64,000 nucleotides of DNA from Flavobacterium sp. N3904 (GCF_025947305.1 NZ_CP110009.1:2645501-2709500); one strand, 5' to 3'; counted from the first letter of the stretch, positions 41,830 through 52,072 are shown. The notes: generated by a model not told the origin, from the sequence alone. Numbers and translations: made by a program.

Positions 41830-43910
41830 TACCATATATTTTGTACACAGCGCTAATTCTTTCTGCTTGCCTTTTGTTTTATAAAATGCTTTTACAGAAA
41901 GAAACGTTCTTCCACTTGAACAGATTTGTCTTGCTTGGTTGTATGATTTTGGCTTTTATTTTGCCATTGCTTCCTATTCCGCAGCAATTATCTTTACGAA
42001 AAGTTGCAATAGAAAAGCACGTTCCTTTGGCGAAAACGGCTGTTGACAAAAGTAAGGCTATCGTGCTAAAAGCACCGCCAGTGCAGGAAGTGATTGTTGA
42101 TCAGGCGAAACAGACTTTTGATGTGGACTTGCTACTGCAATGGCTGGTTTATTTGTATTGGTTTGGTGTACTGCTATTTGGTGTTAATTTTTTAATGCAG
42201 GCTTGCGTGTTGCTGTACAGAGCGTATTCTTTATCGGCAATTCAGGACGGGAAATTCCGCATTGTCGAAATCACTGGTGACAAAGCTCCTTGTTCATTTG
42301 CCAACAGTATTTTTATCAATCCCGAAAAGTACGAGTGGGAAACATACAATCAGATTTTGCTGCATGAAAAAATTCATATTGAGCAAAAACATACTGTTGA
42401 TTTATTGCTTGCCGAAGCCGTTATTATTTTTCAGTGGTTTAATCCTTTTGCATGGCAATGGCGAAAAGCATTGGAGAGTAATCTTGAATTTTTGACTGAC
42501 AACGAAATGCTGCAACAAGACACTGTCGAAAAAGAGAGTTATCAGTTTAGCCTGCTCAAAGTGGCGGCGCCCCATTTTCCGTTGAGTCTTACAACTAATT
42601 ATAATCAATCATTAATCAAAAAACGAATCATTATGATGAATTCAAAAAAATCAAGCGTACACACCACATGGAAATATTTTTTCCTGTTGCCTTTATTGAT
42701 CTTGTTTGTCTGCCTTTTTAATCAGCCGGTAGCACAAGGTCAAAACCTAAATTTGAATGAAACTCCTAAAACGCAGTCAAACATTCAAAACGGAATGGAT
42801 ACCGAAGGCAGCTGGTTTGCTGTTATCAAAGGCACTACAGTAAATATTCAGTTTAGGAATGATGATGGTGATAATTTGTCAACTACTTTTCCGTTGAGTG
42901 AATTGACAGGACTGACAAAGGACATGAAAGGCGAGTTTACGTTGACGCGCGAAGCGGGAACCATGAATTTTGAAGGAAAATTTGACGGGAACAATGGAAT
43001 GGGAACTTATACATTTACTGCCAATAAAAATTTCAGCACAGCAATGGCACAAGAAGGAGTTGCAGTTGCAGCTGAAAGTGACCTTATGGCTTTCTTTATG
43101 GTAAATGTGAAAATTTCGTATGTAAAAATGTTGAAGAAAAACGGATACAAGACTATTGACAAAGATCAATTGATTCCGTTGGCTGCATTAGGTGCTGATG
43201 AGGCATATGTTACTTCTATCAAAGAAGCTGGAATTCCTGATTTTGATTTGGAAGATTTGATTCCTTTTAAATCAATGGGTATCGATAAAGCTTTTATTGA
43301 CGAAATACGCCAAGCTGGTTATAAAAATATCACTGCCGATAATATTATTGCCTTAAAATCTCAAGGTATTAACGGTAAATTTATTACTGATTTTCATAAT
43401 TCAACCAACGGTAATGGCGATGATGAAAATGGGGATAATATCATTGCATTTAAATCTTTAAATATCGATGCCGCATTTATTGATTCTTTTAAAGCTATAG
43501 GGTATACTGATCTTTCGAACGATGATCTTATGGCCTTGAAATCTTTAAATATTACACCAAATTATATTAGTGAGTTTGAAAAGATTGGCTATAAAAATAT
43601 CAAACCTGATGATTTGTTTGCTTTGAAATCGCTAAATGTTACGCCAAAATACATTACTGATTTTGAAAAAGCAGGTTTCAGCAACATCAAAATAGATGAT
43701 TTAGTTGCCATGAAATCACAAAATATAACTCATGACTTAATCAAAGAATATAAAAATCTTGGATTTACTGACTTGAATGTTGATGATGTTATTGGAGCTA
43801 ACTCTATGGGAGTTTCTCCAGCCTTTATTAAATCGATGAAAGAAAAGGGACATAATTTTAAAACCCTAGAAAAGTATATGGAATTGAAAGCTGTTGTTGG
43901 TACTAATTAA
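41826..43910 (+). CDS. M56 (BlaR1-like) membrane peptidase with 29-residue tandem repeats
   Basis: A 694-residue integral-membrane metalloprotease. Four helices lie in the first 300 residues, with the zinc motif H180-E181-K-I-H184 (LLHEKIHIEQKH). The fourth helix, near 285-305, is followed by an outside domain. Instead of a penicillin-binding domain, the C-terminus (about 420-690) is about eight repeats of 29 residues of the type ALKSLNITPNYISEFEKIGY plus xNIxxDDLF. The repeats may sense a ligand or bind partners. It is coupled to the BlaI gene and probably cleaves that repressor on a signal that is not yet known. Confidence 0.88.
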   Translation: MIPYILYTALILSACLLFYKMLLQKETFFHLNRFVLLGCMILAFILPLLPIPQQLSLRKVAIEKHVPLAKTAVDKSKAIVLKAPPVQEVIVDQAKQTFDVDLLLQWLVYLYWFGVLLFGVNFLMQACVLLYRAYSLSAIQDGKFRIVEITGDKAPCSFANSIFINPEKYEWETYNQILLHEKIHIEQKHTVDLLLAEAVIIFQWFNPFAWQWRKALESNLEFLTDNEMLQQDTVEKESYQFSLLKVAAPHFPLSLTTNYNQSLIKKRIIMMNSKKSSVHTTWKYFFLLPLLILFVCLFNQPVAQGQNLNLNETPKTQSNIQNGMDTEGSWFAVIKGTTVNIQFRNDDGDNLSTTFPLSELTGLTKDMKGEFTLTREAGTMNFEGKFDGNNGMGTYTFTANKNFSTAMAQEGVAVAAESDLMAFFMVNVKISYVKMLKKNGYKTIDKDQLIPLAALGADEAYVTSIKEAGIPDFDLEDLIPFKSMGIDKAFIDEIRQAGYKNITADNIIALKSQGINGKFITDFHNSTNGNGDDENGDNIIAFKSLNIDAAFIDSFKAIGYTDLSNDDLMALKSLNITPNYISEFEKIGYKNIKPDDLFALKSLNVTPKYITDFEKAGFSNIKIDDLVAMKSQNITHDLIKEYKNLGFTDLNVDDVIGANSMGVSPAFIKSMKEKGHNFKTLEKYMELKAVVGTN

Positions 43911-43995
43911 GCCGATTTACCACTATTTTCATAACTGAACAGGACTGTTAATACAGTTTTAGTGCAGAATATTAAGTTGTAAGACTAGATTAAGT

Positions 43996-44028
43996 AAGCC
44001 CAAACCGCAAGGAATGGGCTTTTTTTTG
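43996..44028 (+). terminator. Terminator of the BlaI-M56 operon
   Basis: AAGCCCA (43996-44002) pairs with TGGGCTT (44015-44021) and is followed by a T8 run. It lies 86 bp after the M56 stop. Confidence 0.85.
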
Positions 44029-44288
44029 ATGTTGGATAATTGTGTTCTTGAAAAATTGGAATTGACATTCTTTATTTAGCATCTTTCCTGTGAATTTGTT
44101 TTTGAAACTACTTGCTAATAATAGATTTTTCGGTTTTATATACTTATTTCTTAAAACATCAAGATAACTTTTATTTGTTCTCGCCTCTTAGGAGCTGCCT
44201 TTGACTTTGCATGCAACAACAGACCATTTTGATTTTGAATGTATTTTGAAGTGCTGAATGATGTTTTTTCTGAGTAATGAAAAAACAA

Positions 44289-44322
44289 AAAAGCCTGTAA
44301 ATCTTAGGATTTACAGGCTTTT
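44289..44322 (-). terminator. ssrA terminator
   Basis: A perfect 15-bp stem (44289-44303 with 44308-44322) around a TTAG loop, with A and T runs on both sides. It lies 22 bp beyond the 3' end of the minus-strand tmRNA. Confidence 0.85.
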
Positions 44323-44344
44323 GATTTCATTTAAAATGAATTTG

Positions 44345-44738
44345 TGGAATCGCCGGGAATCGAACCCGGGTCCAAACAAGCAACTAAAGAGCTTTCTACA
44401 CGCTTATTTCCTGAATAGATTTTCGACGGGGAGTTAGGTCAGAAACAACCACTCTTTGCTTATCTTCTTTAGTTTCGAAATCCACCCGAAGCTCATGGAA
44501 ATCTAGGTTTAAATTTACGATTCACCTTAATCGACCGCTATAAACCAAAGCTTTCGAGGTGAATCCTGCTTTCCTACCTGGTAGGACGAGGCTAATCTTA
44601 CTATAATTCAGATTATGCAGCAAGAGCGTAGTTTCCTTCGCCGTGTAAAATGTTTGAGACCTTTTATTTACGAGAATTGTCCCAGTTCTCGACGTGCTTA
44701 CTTTTCAATTCGACTTGCTGTCAAAACCAGTCGACCCC
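44345..44738 (-). ncRNA. ssrA: Transfer-messenger RNA (tmRNA)
   Basis: A 394-nt gene on the minus strand. The 5' end GGGGTCGACTGGTTTTGACAG and 3' end with T-loop GGTTCGATTCCCGG form the alanyl tRNA-like domain; GGGGTCG pairs with CGATTCC. The tag frame at 44642-44613 reads GEGNYALAA and a stop, the usual Bacteroidota form. CCA is not encoded: the gene ends ACAAA. A -7-like box TACCTTTG lies at 44803-44810. It rescues ribosomes stalled on broken mRNA. Confidence 0.95.
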
Positions 44739-44754
44739 ATTTTTATTTTAGATT

Positions 44755-44786
44755 TATACTATTGGATTTTATAATTCAATAGTATA
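44755..44786 (-). other. Hairpin in the tmRNA leader
   Basis: TATACTATTG (44755-44764) pairs exactly with CAATAGTATA (44777-44786). It lies 17 bp before the mature tmRNA 5' end and after the presumed start of transcription, so it would be in the precursor. Confidence 0.5.
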
Positions 44787-44802
44787 AAAATACAATGTTT
44801 TG

Positions 44803-44834
44803 CAAAGGTACATTAATTTAGATGGTTTTCCAAT
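44803..44834 (-). promoter_or_regulatory. Putative ssrA promoter
   Basis: On the minus strand TTG (44833-44831) is followed after 20 bp by TACCTTTG (44810-44803), close to the TTTG-N19-TAnnTTTG consensus. Confidence 0.5.
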
Positions 44835-44861
44835 GGTAATAACAATGGCACTATCAAAAAT

Positions 44862-46070
44862 TTACTCATCTTCGATTTTAAAAGGATAGTCCCCAAACAA
44901 AACCGATAGTTTTCGAACGGCATAAGTGCTTCTCGTAAATTTATTGGACAACGCAATTATAGTCACATTTTCATCTTTGAGCGGAATATAGGAAGATGTA
45001 AAACCATGCCACCAACCGTTATGAAAATAGAAATTTTTACCATTGTCCCAGTTAATCATTCGAATACCCAATCCGTAATTTTTGGTTCCTTTTCGTTCGT
45101 TACTATAACCCGTGTAAACTTGGGCTAATAATTCTGGTTCTAAAAAAGATGGAGAATTTCGGGCTCTATCAAATTTTAATAAATCTCGGGGAGTAGAATA
45201 GATGTTTTTGTCACCATACACTTTGTCCAGATAATCAATACCAATTTCTACTCTATTGGCTTTGTAGGATGGAGCAACATTGTGTTTGTCTTTGTCAAAA
45301 TCTAAAACAAAAGTATTTGTCATTCCCAATGGTTTAAAAATGATTTGAGACATTGCCTCTCTGTAAGACAGTTTAGTTACTTTTTCTATAATCAATGCCA
45401 ACATCGCATAATTGGTATTGCAATAAGCAAAACGGGTTCCTGTTCTTTGTTCTAAACCTATATTTTTGGTTCCCATAATGGTTAAAATGTCTTGATTCGT
45501 CAGCGTATTGTGCCTGTCCCAGACATTTTTATCCCGATCTGTAAAATAAGCATAGCTGCGCATACCGCTTCTATGAGAAAGCAGCATTCTTATGGTAACA
45601 TCCGGATATGGAAATTCAGGTAAAAAATCAGTTACTTTCTGATCCAAGTCGATTCTTTTTGCATTAACTAATTTTAAAACTGCTGTAGCCGTTAGTACTT
45701 TGCTTACAGAAGCAATATGGATAGGAGTGGTGCTCGTTATTGGAGTCTTATCTCTAAGGTTTGCATAACCTTCATATTTTTCATAAATAATTTGACCGTT
45801 TTGCGCCACAAGAAACCCGCCGTTCATACTATTATTAGGCCAGTTTTTTCTATAAAAAGAATCAATTTTTTTTCTCTTCTCTTCTATATAGGACGCAGTT
45901 AGTTTTGGAGTCTCATTTTGTAAAGGTTTCATTTTAGGCAATGAACTTTTTGGAAGATCAGCATCTTTTATTTCTGGTTTGGTATTTTTCTTTGTTTCGT
46001 TTTTACATGAACCAACGATCAGCATTAGAACGAGTAAATGTAGTATATTTGCCTTTTTTATAAAATTCAT
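44862..46070 (-). CDS. Class C beta-lactamase-like serine hydrolase lipoprotein
   Basis: A 402-residue lipoprotein. Its lipobox is LIVGSC with Cys22, followed by a linker and a penicillin-binding-fold domain. The nucleophile is S121 in SVSK (121-124), Y-C-N occurs in RFAYCNTNYAM (the usual Y-x-N), and HNGWW near the end stands for the K/H-T/S-G triad. It may act as a D-amino-acid esterase, peptidase or carboxypeptidase rather than a true beta-lactamase. It faces away from the next gene. Confidence 0.85.
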   Translation of the reverse strand: MNFIKKANILHLLVLMLIVGSCKNETKKNTKPEIKDADLPKSSLPKMKPLQNETPKLTASYIEEKRKKIDSFYRKNWPNNSMNGGFLVAQNGQIIYEKYEGYANLRDKTPITSTTPIHIASVSKVLTATAVLKLVNAKRIDLDQKVTDFLPEFPYPDVTIRMLLSHRSGMRSYAYFTDRDKNVWDRHNTLTNQDILTIMGTKNIGLEQRTGTRFAYCNTNYAMLALIIEKVTKLSYREAMSQIIFKPLGMTNTFVLDFDKDKHNVAPSYKANRVEIGIDYLDKVYGDKNIYSTPRDLLKFDRARNSPSFLEPELLAQVYTGYSNERKGTKNYGLGIRMINWDNGKNFYFHNGWWHGFTSSYIPLKDENVTIIALSNKFTRSTYAVRKLSVLFGDYPFKIEDE

Positions 46071-46089
46071 TTTCGAGGTACTTGAAGGG

Positions 46090-46097
46090 CAAATATA
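46090..46097 (-). promoter_or_regulatory. Putative -7 box for the serine hydrolase gene
   Basis: On the minus strand TATATTTG, 20 bp before the start codon, fits TAnnTTTG. No -33 box is seen at the usual distance. Confidence 0.45.
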
Positions 46098-46236
46098 TAG
46101 AATACAATGGTTTTGTTTTTCTTTTTTTTAAATATTAACAACTCTTTTATATTGTAAAATAAAAAGTATTTTTTTTAATACTTCTTTAATCATCACTATC
46201 TTAAGTTTTTTCAAAATCAAATTTTTTATAAAATCA

Positions 46237-46265
46237 TTGAAATTTGTTTTATATTGTTATATTTG
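46237..46265 (+). promoter_or_regulatory. Putative promoter for the dehydrogenase gene
   Basis: TTG (46237-46239) and TATATTTG (46258-46265) are separated by 18 bp and lie about 50 bp before the start codon. The spacing is one base short of the ideal. Confidence 0.5.
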
Positions 46266-46314
46266 TAACAAATAAGTCAAATTAAGTTATAATATTGCAA
46301 TTAAAATTTAAAAA

Positions 46315-47517
46315 ATGAAATTCGGTATACTAAAAGAACGAAAAAATCCACCAGATAGAAGAGTTGTTTTTTCCCCAAACGAATTGGCGAAAATTAAACA
46401 GTTGTATCATGGAGCAACAATCAAAGTAGAAAGTTCAGATATACGCGTTTTTACCGATGCTCAATATCAAAGTATGGGTATTGATGTGGTTACAGATATC
46501 AGTGATTGTGATGTACTTTTTGGAGTAAAAGAAGTTCCGGTTGAAGATTTGATTCCAAATAAATCCTATTTTATTTTTTCGCATACTATAAAAAAACAAC
46601 CTTACAACAGAAAGTTGTTGCAAGCTATTCTTGAAAAAAATATTGAATTGTATGATCATGAAACCATAGTTGACGTTCATAATCGTCGATTGATAGGTTT
46701 TGGAAGATACGCCGGAATTGTAGGAGCGTATAATGCTTTTCGCGCTTTCGGAATAAAATTCGAGTTGTTTAAAATGCCAAAAGCGGAAACCCTTTCTGGA
46801 AAAGAAGCGTTGATTACCCATTTAAAAAGATTGATTTTGCCACCTTTGAAAATTGTAGTGACGGGAACAGGAAAAGTGGGCAATGGGGTAAAAGAGATTC
46901 TTGATGCCATGAAAATAAAAGAAGTATCTGTCGAAAATTATTTGACAAAAAACTTCACTCAAGCTGTTTATACACAGATTGACGTTTTAGAATACAATAA
47001 AAGAAAGGACGGGCAAGTTTTAGATTTTACCGATTTTCATAATAATCCAACCGAATATGTTTCTGATTTTGAGCGTTTCACCAAGGTTTCGGATATTTAT
47101 ATCACGGGACATTTTTATGCTAATGACGCTCCTATTATTTTAACACGCGAAATGCTTCAGGCCAATGATTGCAAGATAAAAGTAGTAGCTGACGTATCTT
47201 GTGATGTAAATGGACCCATTGCCTGTACTTTGCGTTCTTCGACAATTGTAGAACCTTTGTATGGTTATTTGCCAAGCGAAAACAAAGAAGTCGATGTTTT
47301 TCATCCCGCTGCCATTGTGGTTATGGCCGTAGATAATTTACCTTGCGAATTGCCAAAAGATGCCAGTGAAGGTTTTGGCGAAATGTTTTCGGAGCACGTT
47401 ATTCCTGCCTTTTTTAACGGAGATAAAGATGGTATTCTAAAAAGAGCCAAAATGACTGAAAACGGTAAACTTACCGAACGTTTTAGCTATTTACAGGATT
47501 ATGTAGATGGGAAATAA
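46315..47517 (+). CDS. Saccharopine/alanine dehydrogenase-type NAD(P) oxidoreductase
   Basis: A 400-residue cytosolic protein of the AlaDH/PNT fold. The N-terminal domain starts MKFGILKERKNPPDRRVVFS, and the nucleotide fold IVVTGTGKVGNGVKEIL lies at about 180-195. HETIVDVHNRRLIGFGRYAG is the middle hinge. It resembles the NAD-dependent saccharopine dehydrogenases (LYS1-like) found in Bacteroidota; the exact substrate is unclear. It ends convergently with fumC. Confidence 0.8.
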   Translation: MKFGILKERKNPPDRRVVFSPNELAKIKQLYHGATIKVESSDIRVFTDAQYQSMGIDVVTDISDCDVLFGVKEVPVEDLIPNKSYFIFSHTIKKQPYNRKLLQAILEKNIELYDHETIVDVHNRRLIGFGRYAGIVGAYNAFRAFGIKFELFKMPKAETLSGKEALITHLKRLILPPLKIVVTGTGKVGNGVKEILDAMKIKEVSVENYLTKNFTQAVYTQIDVLEYNKRKDGQVLDFTDFHNNPTEYVSDFERFTKVSDIYITGHFYANDAPIILTREMLQANDCKIKVVADVSCDVNGPIACTLRSSTIVEPLYGYLPSENKEVDVFHPAAIVVMAVDNLPCELPKDASEGFGEMFSEHVIPAFFNGDKDGILKRAKMTENGKLTERFSYLQDYVDGK

Positions 47518-47518
47518 G

Positions 47519-47589
47519 TATGAATTATGAGTTATGAATTAGTGGGAGTTGTGAATTTTAAAATTCTACAACTCATAATTCATAATTGT
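47519..47589. terminator. Bidirectional inverted repeat between convergent genes
   Basis: ATGAATTATGAGTTATGAAT on one side and AACTCATAATTCATAATTG on the other, with GAGTTGT/ACAACTC and a central AATTTTAAAATT, can fold into a long stem. It fills nearly the whole 73-bp gap, so it probably stops transcription from both sides. Confidence 0.65.
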
Positions 47590-47590
47590 T

Positions 47591-48976
47591 TTAAACCATA
47601 TTTTCCGGTTTTACCCAATCATCAAATTCTTCGGGAGTTACATACCCCAATCGTACGGCTTCTTCTTTGAGTGTCGTTCCGTTTTTGTGGGCGGTTTGGG
47701 CAATTTCTGCCGATTTATAATACCCAATTTTGGTGTTTAAAGCGGTAACCAACATCAAAGAATTATTGACCAATTCTTGAATACGTTTGTAATTGGGTTC
47801 AATGCCCTGTGCACAATGTATGTCGAAGGAATGACAGGCATCTCCAAGCAATTCTGCTGATTGGAGGAAGTTGGCCGCCATCATTGGTTTAAAGACGTTC
47901 AGTTCATATTGACCCTGTAAACCCCCAACTGTAATGGCCATATCATTTCCTATTACTTGTGCACAGACCATAGTGAGTGCTTCGCATTGGGTCGGGTTTA
48001 CTTTTCCTGGCATAATTGATGAACCAGGCTCGTTTTCGGGAATAAGAATTTCACCAATTCCGGAGCGTGGTCCCGAAGCCAGCATTCGGATGTCATTGGC
48101 TATTTTATTCAAAGAAACGGCCAATTGTTTGAGTGCACCATGCGTTTCTACAATAGCGTCATGAGCAGCAAGTGCTTCAAACTTATTTAGTGCTGTGACA
48201 AAAGGATGTCCCGTAAAAAGGGAAATATATTCGGCTACTTTTGTATCATATCCTTTTGGAGCATTCAATCCTGTCCCAACGGCAGTTCCGCCCAAAGCAA
48301 TTTGGGATAAATGTGCTAATGTATTTTTGACAGCTTTCAAACCATAATTCAATTGCGCCACGTAACCAGATATTTCTTGGCCTAGAGTTAGCGGAGTGGC
48401 ATCCATTAAATGAGTACGGCCAATTTTGACTACCGATTGAAATTTTTCTGCCTTTTTTTGAAGTGTATTTCTTAATTTTTCGACATTTGGAATGGTATTT
48501 TCTACAACTGCTTTATATGCTGCAATATGCATTGCCGTTGGAAAAGTATCATTGGACGATTGGGATTTATTGACATCATCATTAGCCTTGATATAAGGTT
48601 CGTCTTTTTCAATAGTTAGCCCTTTTAAAACTTGAGCCCGATTCGCAATTACTTCATTGACATTCATATTGCTTTGTGTACCAGAACCTGTTTGCCAGAC
48701 TACAAGAGGAAATTCCTCAGAAAGTTGTCCTGCAAGAATTTCATCACACACCAATGCAATGTAATCCCTTTTCTCAACCGATAAAATACCCAATTCACAA
48801 TTGGTATAGGCTGCTGCTTTTTTGAGATAGGCAAAACCTTCAATTATGGTTTTTGGCATAGAAGCTGCAGACCCGATTTTGAAATTGTTTCGAGAACGTT
48901 CGGTTTGGGCTCCCCAATATCTATCGGATGGAACTTGTACTTCGCCCATTGTATCTTTTTCAATTCTAAACTCCAT
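47591..48976 (-). CDS. fumC: Class II fumarate hydratase (FumC)
   Basis: A 461-residue cytosolic homotetrameric enzyme that interconverts fumarate and malate in the TCA cycle. The signature [16 protein letters not shown] (about 318-333) and the substrate regions [13 protein letters not shown] and [14 protein letters not shown] are intact. Length is normal for the family. Confidence 0.95.
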   Translation of the reverse strand: MEFRIEKDTMGEVQVPSDRYWGAQTERSRNNFKIGSAASMPKTIIEGFAYLKKAAAYTNCELGILSVEKRDYIALVCDEILAGQLSEEFPLVVWQTGSGTQSNMNVNEVIANRAQVLKGLTIEKDEPYIKANDDVNKSQSSNDTFPTAMHIAAYKAVVENTIPNVEKLRNTLQKKAEKFQSVVKIGRTHLMDATPLTLGQEISGYVAQLNYGLKAVKNTLAHLSQIALGGTAVGTGLNAPKGYDTKVAEYISLFTGHPFVTALNKFEALAAHDAIVETHGALKQLAVSLNKIANDIRMLASGPRSGIGEILIPENEPGSSIMPGKVNPTQCEALTMVCAQVIGNDMAITVGGLQGQYELNVFKPMMAANFLQSAELLGDACHSFDIHCAQGIEPNYKRIQELVNNSLMLVTALNTKIGYYKSAEIAQTAHKNGTTLKEEAVRLGYVTPEEFDDWVKPENMV

Positions 48977-49065
48977 TTTGTGATCTTTTTATATGTTAAA
49001 AAACACTGTATTGATAATCTCCAATAAATTTAAGCTTTTTTACTTTGAAGCTTTCTATTTGGTGC

Positions 49066-49099
49066 AAAAAAAAAAGGTATTGATTGCTCAATACCTTTT
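49066..49099 (-). terminator. Terminator of the M16 peptidase gene
   Basis: A perfect 12-bp stem (49072-49083 with 49088-49099) with loop TTGC; on the minus strand it is followed by a run of ten T. Confidence 0.88.
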
Positions 49100-49159
49100 A
49101 CTATTTGAATACTATTATTGTTCAAATGTAGCATTCTTAGAATCTCAGATGCCTAAAAA

Positions 49160-51871
49160 TTATATTTTGATAAAGTCTCCAGCATTAACAATTACGAATT
49201 TCTTTGAATCAAAATATTTGACAAAAGCGGCATTTATTTTTTGTACATCCAATGCTTTAACTTTAGTTTCATATTCTTCATAGTCCTTAAAAGTTTTTCC
49301 TTGATCTAAGTTTTCTCTCAATTCACGCACCAAAAACTCATCCGTTCCAAGCATGGTTTGTCTATTTTGTAGCCAAGATTTTAATGAACTGTCAAATTCT
49401 TCTTTGGTAAAACCTTTGGCAATTGCTTTTTGTATTTCTTCATTAAGCGCAGTTGCCAATTTATCTTTCATGGTTGGATTATAAATTGCATATATACCCC
49501 AACTACTGTTAGGGTCAAGCACATTTGGCTGTAAATAAGAGCCGGCACCATAGCTTAATCCTTCGGTTTCACGAAGACGCTGCGGAATTCTGGAGGACAT
49601 GAAAGAGCCTCCTCCCAATAATTCATTTGCCATATCTACGGCTGGATAATCTGCGCTTGATTCTGAAATATTCAAATTTATTTTACCCAATAAAAAGGCA
49701 TTTGTTTTATCATTAATTTGAATTGTTTTAGTTTCTGATTTTACATCAAAATATTCAGTCGGAATTCTTTTATAGGCCGTTTTCGGAATCCAATTATCAA
49801 ATGTGCTGCTTAAGAAACTTTTTATAACAGGCTTGTCAAGTCCGCCTACAAAGGTTGCAATGCTGTTTGAACCTCCATAAAAAGAAGTGTAAAATTGCTT
49901 AACATCCTCAATCGTTGTTTGATTTAATGTTGTTAAGCTCTCATCAATTGTTTCCGTATAAAACGGATGTGTTTTAGGGTACAAATCGGTTAATTTTGTC
50001 AAATCCATGCTCGCAACAGCCTGTGGTTCATTTCTGTTGGCTTCCAAACTGTTTTTGGTTTCCAGTTTAAGCTTTTCAAATTCATTAGTATCAAATGATG
50101 GATTTTTTAGAATATCCTGAACTAAGTTTAAAGCATTGCTTAAATTGGCTTTATCGGTACTAATTCTAATATACACGCCATCTACTGTTGCAGCTACACT
50201 CAAATTGATTTTATATTGATCCAGTTGGTCGTTGATGTCCTTTTTGCTTCTGGTTTTTGTACCTAATTTTAACATACCTGCTGTTAAACTGGCTATCATT
50301 GCTTTTTGGCTCAATGTTTTTTCATCCCCCATTCTCAAAAGGATTCTTCCTTCGATTTTATTTCCTTTAGAAGGTTTTTCCAATAATGCATATTTCAATC
50401 CCGAAGGCAATTTTCCTTCTTCCGTAGATTTTATGATATTTGCAACTGAGGTTTCAAAGGTATTGGTATTGGCTTCCATCACTTTTCCTTTATAACCTGC
50501 AACTACTGCTGCAATATCTTTTGTGTCACTCACTTTTGTTCTTTGACTGTCAGCTTCTGGAATAAAACGTCCCCAGGTTCTATTGCTTTGCAAATAGTAT
50601 TTTTTGGCAGCGTTTTGAATATCGGCGAGGGTCAAAGCTTCTATATTGTCTCTGTCTATAAAAAACAAGCGCCAGTCACCAGATCCAATATATTCTGTCA
50701 TGGCAACACTTAAATTAATGGTTTTGTTATACGTATTTTCAAATTGTTTGAGCAATTCGTTTTTGGCACGTTTCAAATCATCCTCCGTAAATGTCATCTG
50801 TGGAACTGTATTCATGGTTTCCAAGAAGGCTTTCTGGACAGGTAAAATGTCTTTATCCTTGGCAATTTCACATGCAAAATAGCTGAATGCAGGGTCTTTC
50901 AAAGTTATGGTATATCCATACACATTTGTAGACAATTTGCTCTCAACTAATGTTTTATATAATATTCCTGAAGGATTGTTTGTCAATATTGAAACCAACG
51001 CATTGTTGGCGGCATATTCTTTATCCGAATAACTGGGTGTGTGGTATGCCATCGCTACATATTGAATGTCACCATTTCTTTTCAATTCTACAAATCGTTC
51101 TCCGTCCTGAGCAGGTTCAACAGTATAGGTTTGTTCAATTGGGTTTTTTGATTTTGGAATTGAAGCAAAGTATTGTTTGATCCAACCAAGTGTTTTTTTC
51201 TCATCAAATTTTCCTCCAATGATAAGAGTAGCATTATTGGGTTGGTAATACTTTTGATAAAATACTTTTAAACGGCTGGCAGGAACACGCTCAATATCTT
51301 CCTTACTGCCGATAGTCGATTTTCCATAATTATGCCATAGATAGGCAGTAGAAAGAATTCGCTCGTTTAAAATTCCAGAAGGATCATTTTCTCCCATTTC
51401 AAATTCATTTCGAACGACAGTAAATTCGGTATCTAAATCTGATTGAAGGATGGCCGAAGTAATCATTCTATCCGATTCCATATCTAGAGCCCATTTTAGA
51501 TTTTCATCTGTGGCAGGCAAAATTTCGTAATAATTGGTGCGGTCATAATAAGTGGTTCCATTGGCTTGAGCCCCTTTATCGGCAATTGTTTTTTTGATAT
51601 CGGTAAACTTGGAAGAACGTTTAAAAAGCATATGTTCCAGTAAATGCGCCATACCAGATTCTCCATAACCTTCATGACGGGAGCCAACACCATAAACGAT
51701 ATTTACAATAACATTGGATTGTGCTGCGTCTGGAATTAATAAAATTTTCATTCCATTGGGTAAGCTGTATTCTTTTATTCCTTCGACCGAAGTGACAAAA
51801 GTAGCATCTTGTGCGAAGGAATTTGTCGACAGAAAGGTTATAAATGACAGGGCAAGAATTATTTTTTTCAT
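49160..51871 (-). CDS. M16-family zinc peptidase with two modules
   Basis: A 903-residue exported peptidase with a signal peptide (1-21, ending TNSFAQ). The first M16 module carries the inverted zinc motif H76-L-L-E79-H80 (ESGMAHLLEHMLF) and the distal glutamate region VVRNEFEMGEND. The second module (about 480-900) lacks the motif, as usual for processing-peptidase-type proteins. It probably degrades peptides in the periplasm. Confidence 0.92.
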   Translation of the reverse strand: MKKIILALSFITFLSTNSFAQDATFVTSVEGIKEYSLPNGMKILLIPDAAQSNVIVNIVYGVGSRHEGYGESGMAHLLEHMLFKRSSKFTDIKKTIADKGAQANGTTYYDRTNYYEILPATDENLKWALDMESDRMITSAILQSDLDTEFTVVRNEFEMGENDPSGILNERILSTAYLWHNYGKSTIGSKEDIERVPASRLKVFYQKYYQPNNATLIIGGKFDEKKTLGWIKQYFASIPKSKNPIEQTYTVEPAQDGERFVELKRNGDIQYVAMAYHTPSYSDKEYAANNALVSILTNNPSGILYKTLVESKLSTNVYGYTITLKDPAFSYFACEIAKDKDILPVQKAFLETMNTVPQMTFTEDDLKRAKNELLKQFENTYNKTINLSVAMTEYIGSGDWRLFFIDRDNIEALTLADIQNAAKKYYLQSNRTWGRFIPEADSQRTKVSDTKDIAAVVAGYKGKVMEANTNTFETSVANIIKSTEEGKLPSGLKYALLEKPSKGNKIEGRILLRMGDEKTLSQKAMIASLTAGMLKLGTKTRSKKDINDQLDQYKINLSVAATVDGVYIRISTDKANLSNALNLVQDILKNPSFDTNEFEKLKLETKNSLEANRNEPQAVASMDLTKLTDLYPKTHPFYTETIDESLTTLNQTTIEDVKQFYTSFYGGSNSIATFVGGLDKPVIKSFLSSTFDNWIPKTAYKRIPTEYFDVKSETKTIQINDKTNAFLLGKINLNISESSADYPAVDMANELLGGGSFMSSRIPQRLRETEGLSYGAGSYLQPNVLDPNSSWGIYAIYNPTMKDKLATALNEEIQKAIAKGFTKEEFDSSLKSWLQNRQTMLGTDEFLVRELRENLDQGKTFKDYEEYETKVKALDVQKINAAFVKYFDSKKFVIVNAGDFIKI

Positions 51872-52072
51872 TTTTTATTGGTTTGCTGTAAGTTAATATT
51901 GTAAAAATATGTATTTTTTTGAAAGAATAATCATTTGTTTTGATAATTTTAAGAACTGTTTTTGTCTACTAGCACTATTTATTTTATTATTTTGTTAAAT
52001 TTATAAAATGTTTCTCACGATAAAGGTTGATTTTTTTTGAAGTATTTGAAAATCAGTATTTAATATTTTATT

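Noticed and set aside
41476..41835. A 119-codon minus-strand frame
   Set aside because: It is antisense to the BlaI-type gene.
44862..46070. A true beta-lactamase resistance gene linked to the BlaI-M56 pair
   Set aside because: It is on the opposite strand, separated by the tmRNA, and lacks the ACTAAT-N2-ATTAGT operator; the lipoprotein type points to another hydrolase role.
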